This document shows positions 1 to 7,075 of a DNA stretch of 12,867 nt, in pieces. Under the pieces are notes generated by a model that was not told the DNA's origin, did not search any database, and saw only the letters and a list, made by a program, of their open reading frames with translations. The translations under genes and the position numbers were made by a program. Numbering within the stretch: position 1 is the stretch's first letter; every line of letters starts with the position of its first letter. The stretch lies in NCBI GenBank assembly GCA_964601515.1, contig CAZRNU010000088.1:1-12867 (forward strand). The letters run 5' to 3'. The DNA comes from PWND01 sp964601515. GTDB taxonomy: Bacteria; Bacteroidota; Bacteroidia; Bacteroidales; UBA7960.

Positions 1-16
1 ATTTTTTCAATTAAAT

Positions 17-415
17 ATGCCAAAAATAATCTCTCTTCCCAAATTTGAAGACCCCCGCGGCAATCTCTCTTTTATTGAGGAAAACAAACACATTCCTTTT
101 AAAATAGAGCGTACTTACTGGATTTATGATGTGCCCGGCGGGCAGGTGCGCGGCGGCCATGCCTTTAAAGAACAACAGGAGTTTATTGTAGCGCTCTCAG
201 GCAGTTTTGATGTAGTGGTCAAAGATGGTAAAAACGAGACCCGTTACAGTTTAAACCGATCCTATTACGGCCTGTATATTGAAGCTGGGCTTTGGAGGCA
301 GATGGAAAATTTCAGCACCAACTCACTGGCTTTGGTTTTAAGTTCTACACATTACCAGGCAGGTGATTACATACATGATTTTGAAGAGTTTATCCAATAT
401 CGCAATGGAAGGTAA
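17..415 (+). CDS. FdtA/QdtA-like sugar 3,4-ketoisomerase homologue (cupin), first copy, HxH motif degenerate
   Basis: A 132-residue single-domain cupin of the WxcM-like/FdtA family, the usual length for these enzymes. Active family members interconvert dTDP-4-oxo-6-deoxy-D-glucose and its 3-oxo isomer in the cytoplasm. Visible family features are the RTYWIYD strand (residues 32-38), the RGGHAFKE motif (45-52), the SGSFDVVVKDG turn (about 56-66) and the C-terminal GDYI...EEF. Active relatives carry HAH at the motif; here the second histidine is phenylalanine (F50), while H48 is kept. The protein may therefore be inactive, altered in specificity, or a partner subunit of the next gene's product. 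By hand alignment the two are identical at about 50 of 100 ungapped positions. The ATG at 17 is the only reasonable start; a TAA at 12-14 may end an upstream gene. It overlaps the next gene by 11 bp from that gene's preferred start. The family assignment is firm; catalytic activity is uncertain. Confidence 0.88.
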   Translation: MPKIISLPKFEDPRGNLSFIEENKHIPFKIERTYWIYDVPGGQVRGGHAFKEQQEFIVALSGSFDVVVKDGKNETRYSLNRSYYGLYIEAGLWRQMENFSTNSLALVLSSTHYQAGDYIHDFEEFIQYRNGR

Positions 416-830
416 GAAGAGCAGCATTTACGATTGTGTTATTTTACCATTAAATAAGGTACATAACAGGGCCGGAAATATCACTATTGTAGAAGGTGAC
501 GTAAATGTACCTTTTGATGTTAAAAGGGTGTATTATCTTTATGATATACCCGGTGGAGAAGACCGGGGTGGCCATGCACATAAGGAACTACGCCAACTAA
601 TTGTTGCTGCTTCCGGTTCTTTTGATGTGTTGCTGGATGATGGTTTAAATAAGAAGATTGTAACATTAAACCGCCCAAACTATGGTCTTCTAGTTGTTCC
701 TGGAATATGGCGTGAGTTGATGGAGTTTTCATCCGGGGCCATATGTCTGGTATTGGCTTCGGAGGTTTATGAGGATGGTGACTACATTCGCAAATATGAT
801 GAGTTTTCAACATGGAAATCCTCGAAGTAA
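405..830 (+). CDS. fdtA: dTDP-4-oxo-6-deoxyglucose 3,4-ketoisomerase (FdtA/QdtA-like), second copy, intact HxH
   Basis: A 141-residue cupin of the FdtA/QdtA family. It is expected to move the keto group of dTDP-4-oxo-6-deoxy-D-glucose from C4 to C3, giving the substrate for a 3-aminotransferase. The motif RGGHAHKE (residues 54-61) keeps both histidines (H57, H59) that family studies implicate in catalysis. RVYYLYD (41-47) and the C-terminal DGDYIRKYDEF signature are also present. An in-frame ATG at 363 would add 14 residues that lie inside the preceding gene and match nothing in the family, so I prefer ATG 405. It overlaps the upstream copy by 11 bp and the downstream FemAB-like gene by 19 bp, which suggests translational coupling. 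An aminotransferase three genes later fits a Fuc3N or Qui3N pathway. Whether the product is the galacto (Fdt) or gluco (Qdt) epimer cannot be told from the sequence by eye. Confidence 0.88.
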   Translation: MEGKKSSIYDCVILPLNKVHNRAGNITIVEGDVNVPFDVKRVYYLYDIPGGEDRGGHAHKELRQLIVAASGSFDVLLDDGLNKKIVTLNRPNYGLLVVPGIWRELMEFSSGAICLVLASEVYEDGDYIRKYDEFSTWKSSK

Positions 831-1750
831 GCGAAACCAAATACACTGAGATCATTGCAACACCTTACCATATTTTTGGCTCGGCAGCTTTCAATGATCT
901 GAACGACGGGAAATGCGACACCGTTTATTACCTACTATTCAAAGACAGCAAATACCGGCTTGGCCTGATAGCAGGAACTAGGAATAATGAACTTTTTTCT
1001 CCATTCTCCGCCCCTTTCGGTGGGTTTAGCTTTTTATCCTCCGACATCAGGATGCAAGCCATCGATGAAGCACTTGACTTACTGAAATCATGGGCAGAGG
1101 AGAAAAAGTTTGCATCCATCAACATTACTTTACCCCCTGCGGTTTATAACGAAAGTTTTATCGCCAAACAAACCAATTGCCTTTTTCGCAAAAGTTATAT
1201 TATTGCCAAATTTGACTTGAACTACTCTTTTAACCTGGATAGTTTTGATGAAAATTACACTGATCACATCTGGTACAATGCCCGTAAAAACCTCAAGATT
1301 GCTCGAAACTCAGGGTTGACTTTCAAAATGTGCGCAAGTGATGAGGAAAAAGAGCTGGCATATGAAATTATCCGTAAGAACCGCGAGGCACGTGGGTTCC
1401 CTCTTCGTATGACTTGGCACCAGGTGAAAAAAACTACCCGTATTGTTCCTGCCGATTTTTTTATAGTGAATGATGACCTTAACAGCCCTATAGCTTCAGC
1501 TATTATTTTTCATGTGAATAAAGCTATTGTACAGGTAATCTACTGGGGTGATCTACCAGAGTTTGCCAAGTTCAAAACAATGAACTTTCTTTCATTCAAA
1601 GTTTTTGAATATTACAAAACAACAGACATAAAAATAGTTGACATTGGCCCATCAAGTGAGAACTCACTACCGAACTTCGGTTTATGCGAGTTTAAGGAAA
1701 GTATAGGCTGTTTTATTGACCCAAAACTTACTTTAAACAGACAATTATAA
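812..1750 (+). CDS. FemAB/GNAT-fold acyltransferase-like protein
   Basis: A 312-residue soluble protein resembling the FemAB-like branch of the GNAT superfamily. Two features point there. The basic segment NARKNLKIARNSGL (residues 156-169) matches the 'N.RK.ikkA.ksGl' helix typical of FemAB-type proteins. The C-terminal pattern DIGPSSENSLPNFGL followed by FKESIG (about 277-299) is the family's usual ending. FemAB relatives transfer amino acids from aminoacyl-tRNA, or acyl groups, to amino sugars or peptides; the donor here is unknown. There is no signal peptide or membrane segment, so it should act in the cytoplasm. Its position between the ketoisomerases and the aminotransferase suggests it modifies the amino sugar, but that is inferred from context only. 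It starts 19 bp inside the upstream gene and abuts the next gene, whose ATG follows this stop directly. Family call moderate; function unassigned. Confidence 0.75.
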   Translation: MEILEVSETKYTEIIATPYHIFGSAAFNDLNDGKCDTVYYLLFKDSKYRLGLIAGTRNNELFSPFSAPFGGFSFLSSDIRMQAIDEALDLLKSWAEEKKFASINITLPPAVYNESFIAKQTNCLFRKSYIIAKFDLNYSFNLDSFDENYTDHIWYNARKNLKIARNSGLTFKMCASDEEKELAYEIIRKNREARGFPLRMTWHQVKKTTRIVPADFFIVNDDLNSPIASAIIFHVNKAIVQVIYWGDLPEFAKFKTMNFLSFKVFEYYKTTDIKIVDIGPSSENSLPNFGLCEFKESIGCFIDPKLTLNRQL

Positions 1751-2200
1751 ATGGATATTCAAATTGTACCTTACGATCGGGAATTCCTTAGCCTTTCATG
1801 GCAGTGGCTAAACGACAAAGAAATAAAGGAGTTAACCAATACACCTGCATTTACAAAAGAATCGCAGCTTACATGGTTCGAATCTTTAAAATCAAAAAAT
1901 GATTATTTAATTTGGGGAGTTGAAGTTGACACAATACCTGTCGGTGTTTGCGGACTAAAAAAAATTACACAAGATGATTGTGAATACTGGGGCTACATTG
2001 GCGAGAAATCATATTGGGGCAAAGGAATTGGAAAGGTCATTATGCAACTATTAGAAGATAAAGCTAAAGAAATAAAGTTGCAAAGCATTTGGCTTCAAGT
2101 ATTACTTGAAAATACTCGTGCAATAAGACTTTACCAGATCCTTGGATATATTGAAGAAAAACGAACTGATGAGTTGCTTTTTATGCGGAAAATATTATGA
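1751..2200 (+). CDS. GNAT-family N-acetyltransferase (RimJ/RimL-type), candidate amino-sugar N-acetyltransferase
   Basis: A 149-residue single GNAT domain. The acetyl-CoA binding motif A is visible as GYIGEKSYWGKGIGKVIM (residues 81-98), with the GKGIG pyrophosphate loop at 90-94. Motif B follows as ENTRAIRLYQILGYIEE (120-136), with the conserved Asn121 and the terminal LGY...E strand. The N-terminal half (W...NDKEIKELTN) is of the RimL_3 type, as in PseH- and WecD-like enzymes that acetylate amino groups of nucleotide-activated amino sugars. It abuts the FemAB-like gene with no gap and shares an ATGA (2197-2200) with the aminotransferase gene. It is the best candidate here for N-acetylating the 3-amino sugar, since no LbH-fold FdtC/QdtC is present. 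Its substrate is inferred from context. It is visibly more AT-rich than the two ketoisomerase genes. Confidence 0.85.
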   Translation: MDIQIVPYDREFLSLSWQWLNDKEIKELTNTPAFTKESQLTWFESLKSKNDYLIWGVEVDTIPVGVCGLKKITQDDCEYWGYIGEKSYWGKGIGKVIMQLLEDKAKEIKLQSIWLQVLLENTRAIRLYQILGYIEEKRTDELLFMRKIL

Positions 2201-3315
2201 TAAAATTCCTGGACTTACAAAAAATAAACACCCAATACGCTTCCGAGCTTAAACAGGTCGCTGCAGAAGTTATTGATAGTGGCTGGTATTTGCTTGGTGA
2301 AAGAGTAAAACAGTTTGAAGCCAGCCTTGCGCATTACATTGGAGTAAAACACGCTATTGGTGTTGCAAATGGTTTGGATGCACTCCGCCTTATTTTAAAA
2401 GCCTATATTGAATTGGGCGTTATGAAAGAAGGTGACGAGGTAATTGTGCCTGCAAATACTTATATAGCTACCATACTCGCCATCACAGATAACCGATTAA
2501 AGCCAGTGCTGGTTGAGCCGGATATTAATACCTATAATCTCGATATTTCATTAATTGAGCAGCACATTACTAAACGTACCCGGGCTATTATGGTGGTGCA
2601 TTTGTATGGCAGGGTTTGCTGGAGCAAAGAATTAGTGGAAATTGCAAAAAGATACAATTTAAAAATTATTGAAGATAATGCACAGGCCATTGGAGCTGAA
2701 TGGACCGGTATTAAATCAGGTGCACTAGGCGATGCTGCTGGGTTTAGTTTTTATCCGGGTAAAAACCTGGGCGCATTGGGTGATTCTGGTGCTGTAACCA
2801 CAAATGATGATGAACTGGCATCAGTTATTCGCGCTTTGGCAAACTATGGCAGCAAAAATAAATATATTAATGAATATCAAGGCTTAAACAGCAGACTTGA
2901 TGAGATTCAGGCGGCATTTTTGAATATCAAATTGAAATATATTGATCAAGAAAATAATGTTAGAAAGTCTATTGCGTATGAATACGTCAGCTTAATAAAG
3001 AACTCTGATTTATTTCTTCCCGTTTTAAGTCCAGAGGGTGTGCAAAAAATTGGAAACAGCCACGTTTACCATTTGTTTGTTGTTAGAAGCAAAAAAAGGG
3101 ACAAGTTGCAAGAATACCTCAGTGACCATGGAGTGCAAACATTGATTCATTATCCCATTCCTCCACACTTTCAAAAAGCATATCGTTCAATGAAAGAACT
3201 TCAATTACCCATTACTGAAAAAATTCATAATGAAGTAATTAGTCTGCCAATCAGCCCGGTTATGCAACATGATGAACTAATTCAGGTTATTAACCTCTTG
3301 AATTTATTCAAATAA
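2197..3315 (+). CDS. fdtB: DegT/DnrJ/EryC1 PLP aminotransferase, dTDP-3-amino-3,6-dideoxyhexose transaminase (FdtB/QdtB-like)
   Basis: A 372-residue sugar aminotransferase of the usual family length. It should convert the dTDP-3-oxo-6-deoxyhexose made by the ketoisomerase into the 3-amino sugar, using PLP and probably glutamate. Visible landmarks are the start FLDLQKINTQY, the phosphate-binding VANGLDAL (56-63) and VPANTYIAT (84-92). The PLP-ring aspartate is in IIEDNAQAIGA (157-167, D160). The Schiff-base lysine K189 is in FSFYPGKNLGALGDSGA, and the SRLDEIQAA and IHYPIPPH segments follow. The LDLQKIN...SGWYLLG and FYPGKNLGALGD signatures are those of the FdtB/QdtB group. Its start overlaps the GNAT stop (ATGA), and 19 bp separate it from the flippase start. 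The enzyme class is certain; the C3 specificity rests on the adjacent 3,4-ketoisomerases, and fucose versus quinovose configuration is undecided. Confidence 0.92.
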   Translation: MIKFLDLQKINTQYASELKQVAAEVIDSGWYLLGERVKQFEASLAHYIGVKHAIGVANGLDALRLILKAYIELGVMKEGDEVIVPANTYIATILAITDNRLKPVLVEPDINTYNLDISLIEQHITKRTRAIMVVHLYGRVCWSKELVEIAKRYNLKIIEDNAQAIGAEWTGIKSGALGDAAGFSFYPGKNLGALGDSGAVTTNDDELASVIRALANYGSKNKYINEYQGLNSRLDEIQAAFLNIKLKYIDQENNVRKSIAYEYVSLIKNSDLFLPVLSPEGVQKIGNSHVYHLFVVRSKKRDKLQEYLSDHGVQTLIHYPIPPHFQKAYRSMKELQLPITEKIHNEVISLPISPVMQHDELIQVINLLNLFK

Positions 3316-3334
3316 TTCGCATACAATCCATTTA

Positions 3335-4837
3335 GTGGTTAATATTTTGACTTCAGAGCAAACTTCTTACCGCCAGATTTTGAAGACTACATCTTTATTT
3401 GGTGGTGTTCAGGTATTTCAAATATTGATACAAATTATTAAATCAAAAGCAATCGCAGTCCTTTTGGGAACAACCGGTATGGGGATTGCTGGTCTTTTAA
3501 TAACTACTACAGGGTTTCTGGCTGCTATTACAAGCTTTGGGTTGGGTACATCAGGTATTAAAAGTATTGCCGAAGCAGATGGAACGGGCGACGAGATACG
3601 TATTGCGCGTACAGTTAATGTCTTAAAAAAAAGCGTTTGGATTACTGGCTTGTTAGGCATGGTTATGACCATTGTGTTGGCACCATGGCTAAGTCAACTT
3701 ACTTTTGGCAATAAAGATTATACTTTTGCTTTTGTCTGGCTCTCCATTACTTTTATTTTTGACCAGCTAAGTACTGGCCAGCTTGTTATTTTACAAGGTT
3801 TAAGAAAGTATAGGTATCTGGCCAATGCCAATCTGACAGGCGCTTTGTTTGGTTTGTTAATTTCCCTCCCATTGTATTATAAATGGGGAATTGATGGAAT
3901 CGTACCAGCAATAATTGTCACTTCATTGGTAAATTTATTCCGCTCGTGGTATTTCAGTAAAAAGGTTAAAATTAAAAAAGTTCATGTTGAAAACGATTTG
4001 GCATTTGCGGAAGCGAAACTGCTTTTTAAACTAGGTTTTGTAATCAGCCTGAGTGGCATTGTTGGCATCGCGTCTTCCTATCTTATCCGTATTTACATCA
4101 GTAATTATGGTGGGCTGGAGCAGGTGGGTCTCTACAGTGCCGGATATACGCTTCTAAATACCTACGTTGGACTTGTTTTCGCAGCAATGGGTAAAGATTA
4201 TTTTCCCAGGCTTGCAGCCAATGTCAATGACAATATTTATACGCAAAAAGCTGTAAATGAACAGGCTGAAATATCCTTTCTATTGCTTGCACCCATTTTA
4301 GTGGTTTTTCTGATTTTATGTCCCTTAATTATCAAAATTCTTTATACTGGTGATTTCATTGCAATTGATAAAATGTTATACTGGTCATCATTGGGCATGC
4401 TATTCAGGGCAGCGAGCTGGTCCTTATCTTTTATATTTGTGGCAAAAGGAAACGCTAAAATATTCTTTATTAACGAAACCATGGCAAGTGCATACATACT
4501 TTTGCTGAATATCGCTGGGTATTTTATATGGGGATTAGAAGGCATTGGTGTTGCTTTTTTAATTGGATATATTATCTACTTGCTTCACATGACAATTTTA
4601 AGTATTAAGCTTTATAAAATCAAGATTCATTCAAATGCTATTCGATTGTTTGTCTTTTTGATATTGTTTATTGGAATTGCCTTTGGAATAAGTTATTATT
4701 TGACTGACTTTATTCGATATGCGTCAGGAATTCCAATTATCCTTGGCTGTTTGACATATTCCTACATTAATCTTGACAAGCGAATGAATTTAAGTGATTA
4801 TCTAAGGAACTTCAGAAAACGAAAAAACAACTCATAA
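3335..4837 (+). CDS. wzx: Wzx-type O-antigen/polysaccharide flippase (MOP/PST superfamily)
   Basis: A 500-residue polytopic inner-membrane protein with about 14 hydrophobic segments, at roughly 18-36, 48-70, 102-122, 130-148, 165-182, 186-204, 230-252, 262-285, 314-336, 350-372, 380-400, 402-424, 436-456 and 464-478. The N-terminus (SYRQILKTTSLFGGVQVF, then SKAIAVLLGTTGMGIAGLL) and the TGQLVILQGLRKYRYLA segment match O-antigen translocases of Bacteroidota. It should flip undecaprenyl-diphosphate-linked repeat units across the inner membrane. The C-terminus is strongly basic (RNFRKRKNNS). No ATG occurs near the N-terminus, so the start is GTG at 3335 or possibly TTG at 3347; I keep GTG. Its place at the head of the glycosyltransferase block, with a polymerase four genes on, supports a Wzx/Wzy pathway. 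Confidence 0.9.
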   Translation: MVNILTSEQTSYRQILKTTSLFGGVQVFQILIQIIKSKAIAVLLGTTGMGIAGLLITTTGFLAAITSFGLGTSGIKSIAEADGTGDEIRIARTVNVLKKSVWITGLLGMVMTIVLAPWLSQLTFGNKDYTFAFVWLSITFIFDQLSTGQLVILQGLRKYRYLANANLTGALFGLLISLPLYYKWGIDGIVPAIIVTSLVNLFRSWYFSKKVKIKKVHVENDLAFAEAKLLFKLGFVISLSGIVGIASSYLIRIYISNYGGLEQVGLYSAGYTLLNTYVGLVFAAMGKDYFPRLAANVNDNIYTQKAVNEQAEISFLLLAPILVVFLILCPLIIKILYTGDFIAIDKMLYWSSLGMLFRAASWSLSFIFVAKGNAKIFFINETMASAYILLLNIAGYFIWGLEGIGVAFLIGYIIYLLHMTILSIKLYKIKIHSNAIRLFVFLILFIGIAFGISYYLTDFIRYASGIPIILGCLTYSYINLDKRMNLSDYLRNFRKRKNNS

Positions 4838-4844
4838 AACAATT

Positions 4845-5762
4845 ATGAAACCTCTTCATACAATAATAATGATTACCTACAATCAAGAGAATTTAATTGG
4901 CAGAGCTCTGGAATCTATCTTATGTCAGAAAGAATTTGTTTATGAAATTGTAATATCTGATGATTGTTCCACAGATAAAACATGGGAAGTAATACAAGAA
5001 TACCAAAAAAGTTACCCTGATATTATCAAACCATTTCGCAATCCGGTTAACCTTGGCATTTTTGGTAACATTGAAAGCACTTATGATAAGACCAATGGAG
5101 ATGTTATTTGGTTTCTTGCAGGAGATGATGAGATGTGTAATGGATTGTTCGAAGAAGCCAATAAATTAATCGATAAACATGAGATCGATTTTCCAAATGA
5201 GGCCTTTACACTATATTTTGATTATATGGCAATTACGCCTGATGGCAAAGAAACAATATTTAGAAACAATCTGGTAGAGAATTACAATCCGATTAGCCTA
5301 AAGATCAGACAACTTATTTGTAACAGAACAGTTTGCTTTAGCAAGAATGTATTTAATAAATTTTATACTGTGCCAAAAGATATTGGCATTATGGCTGATG
5401 GTCTTATTGATATTCAGGTACAACTATTTTCAGATAAGAATTATTATGCTCCATTCGTTGGTTCAAAATATTATTCAAGTATTGGAGTAAGTTTAACAAC
5501 TAAAAGAGATGCAGCGCTCAATTCATATATACTGTCTTTGGAACAATTAAAAACTGATATAAAAAATATATCGAACAGTGATCTTGCCTGGCTGACCTAC
5601 TTGCAATCGCATTTAAAATTCAGCCTCACCCCATCCTTCCATAACTACTGGGTGTATTTGAATTATTTCTTTAGAATTATCTTTAATTATTTTGGCTGTT
5701 TTTTCTTAAAAAGGGAATGTAGAATTTTAATTAGCAATACTGTTAAAGTATTAAAATTTTGA
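4845..5762 (+). CDS. Family 2 (GT-A) glycosyltransferase
   Basis: A 305-residue GT2 enzyme. The nucleotide-binding start is IIMITYNQENLIGRALESIL (residues 7-26), followed by VISDDCSTDKTW (36-47) with D39/D40 contacting the nucleotide. The metal-binding acidic motif is FLAGDDE (90-96; D94/D95), a variant of the usual DxD. NPVNLGIFGNI (66-76) is another standard GT2 element. The final third is less conserved and ends in an aromatic, hydrophobic stretch (about 262-285) that may lie against the membrane; there is no clear transmembrane bundle. It would add one sugar of the repeat unit on the cytoplasmic side; donor and acceptor cannot be read from the sequence. It begins 7 bp after the flippase stop, and the largest gap in the window (66 bp) follows it. 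Confidence 0.9.
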   Translation: MKPLHTIIMITYNQENLIGRALESILCQKEFVYEIVISDDCSTDKTWEVIQEYQKSYPDIIKPFRNPVNLGIFGNIESTYDKTNGDVIWFLAGDDEMCNGLFEEANKLIDKHEIDFPNEAFTLYFDYMAITPDGKETIFRNNLVENYNPISLKIRQLICNRTVCFSKNVFNKFYTVPKDIGIMADGLIDIQVQLFSDKNYYAPFVGSKYYSSIGVSLTTKRDAALNSYILSLEQLKTDIKNISNSDLAWLTYLQSHLKFSLTPSFHNYWVYLNYFFRIIFNYFGCFFLKRECRILISNTVKVLKF

Positions 5763-5828
5763 GTCCCGCAGTAATTCGTTTAAAAAACCTGTGACAATAA
5801 TTGTACACATAAAGTTATTATAATAGAT

Positions 5829-7073
5829 ATGAAAGTACTTTGGTTTTGCAATACAATGGCTAATGCTGATGAATATTTTAATAGTGAATTAAAAGGAACT
5901 GGTGGCTGGCTTAAAGCATTAGATCAGTCTTTGCAAAAACATGTGGAATTACACGTTGCATTTGAAACAAACAAACGCGAAGATTTTAAGTATAAGGAAA
6001 CATTTTACCATCCAATTTTTAAGAAATCAGGGTTTATAAAGAAAGTATTAAAAAAAATCACTGGTTACATTGATGAGAATGAAGATCTGACTAGATACCT
6101 GGAAATTATTGAACAAATTAAGCCTGATATTATTCATATTCATGGTACTGAAAATTCATTTTCATGTATCATCCCACACATAAGTATTCCTGTTGTTGTT
6201 TCTATACAAGGAAATATAACAGTTTACCTTTACAAATTCTTTAGTGGTTATGAAAGAAAGTATTTGAATACTTTTAAATTGAGTTTTAGGGGATTTGCGA
6301 AAATATTCTTATGGCAGTCTTTTAGTCAAAGTTATAATTTGTTTAAATCAAAACAAAAAATAGAAGAAAAATATCTTATGGTTACAAAAAACATTATTGG
6401 AAGGACAACCTGGGATTATCAACTTACACGAATCATGGCACCCGAGAGTAAGTATTTTCACGTTGATGAAATACTACGTGAATCTTTTTATAATTGCCAA
6501 TGGATGCCACACCAACGCGACAAATTCATTATTCACACAACTAATGGAAATAATTTTTATAAGGGTTTTGAGACATTGTGTTTGGCACTTTTTGAATTGA
6601 ATAAACTTGGGTTAGATTGCGAATGGCGTGTAGCAGGCATTAGTGAAAACGATCTTATCGTAAAGATCACAAAGAAAAAGTTAAAGTCAAAGTACCCTAA
6701 ATCAGGTTTATTACTAATGGGCAACCTCAATGAGGAAGAGCTGCTTGAAAGCCTCCTTTATTCAGATATATATGTTATGACTTCGCATACTGAAAATAGC
6801 CCTAATAATCTTTGTGAGGCAATGATTATTGGCATGCCTTGTATTTCAACAAATGTTGGTGGAGTTGGCTCACTTATGAAAGATGGCATTGATGGTATTT
6901 TGATTCAAAGTGGTGATCCATGGGCTATGGCTGGAGCATGTTTGGAATTATATTATAAAAAAGATATGGCATTCCAATTTGGTGTGAATGCTCGTCAAGT
7001 TGCAAGAGATAGGCATTGCAAAGACAAAATTGTACATGATTTGCTTTCAGTTTATCACACTCTGATAATCTAA
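5829..7073 (+). CDS. GT4-type (GT-B fold) glycosyltransferase
   Basis: A 414-residue GT-B enzyme. The N-terminal acceptor domain carries GTGGWLKAL (23-31), resembling the glycine-rich loop of GT4 enzymes, and the strand-loop IKPDIIHIHGTE (97-108). The C-terminal donor domain has TTNGNNFYKGFETL (237-250), then WRVAG, LLLMGNLNEEEL and finally the EX7E motif ENSPNNLCE (E322 and E330). AMIIGMPCISTNVGG follows directly, the standard donor-sugar binding region of GT4. Retaining transfer from a nucleotide-sugar is expected by family; the sugar is unknown. The protein is soluble or peripheral. The ATG at 5829 follows the 66-bp gap; the gene ends two bases before the polymerase ATG, so those two genes are tightly coupled. 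Confidence 0.92.
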   Translation: MKVLWFCNTMANADEYFNSELKGTGGWLKALDQSLQKHVELHVAFETNKREDFKYKETFYHPIFKKSGFIKKVLKKITGYIDENEDLTRYLEIIEQIKPDIIHIHGTENSFSCIIPHISIPVVVSIQGNITVYLYKFFSGYERKYLNTFKLSFRGFAKIFLWQSFSQSYNLFKSKQKIEEKYLMVTKNIIGRTTWDYQLTRIMAPESKYFHVDEILRESFYNCQWMPHQRDKFIIHTTNGNNFYKGFETLCLALFELNKLGLDCEWRVAGISENDLIVKITKKKLKSKYPKSGLLLMGNLNEEELLESLLYSDIYVMTSHTENSPNNLCEAMIIGMPCISTNVGGVGSLMKDGIDGILIQSGDPWAMAGACLELYYKKDMAFQFGVNARQVARDRHCKDKIVHDLLSVYHTLII

Positions 7074-7075
7074 CA

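Noticed and set aside
1..16. TAA at 12-14 as the end of an upstream gene
   Set aside because: Only four codons are visible, too little to show coding sequence, though the position is compatible with a tightly packed operon.
363..404. Upstream in-frame ATG at 363 for the second ketoisomerase
   Set aside because: The extra 14 residues lie within the previous gene's coding sequence and do not resemble family N-termini; ATG 405 gives a normal-length protein.
520..855. Minus-strand reading frame of 111 residues opposite the second ketoisomerase
   Set aside because: It lies wholly opposite well-supported genes, has no recognisable domain and is a shadow of their codon pattern. The same holds for the other minus-strand frames, such as those at 928-1125, 3418-3672 and 12027-12281.
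5801..5824. Sigma-70-like TTGTAC and TATAAT boxes
   Set aside because: They are only 12 bases apart, far from the usual 17, and Bacteroidota housekeeping promoters do not follow that consensus; chance in AT-rich DNA is likely.
6397..6600. 67-residue plus-strand frame inside the GT4 gene
   Set aside because: It is out of frame within an intact glycosyltransferase and has no domain features.
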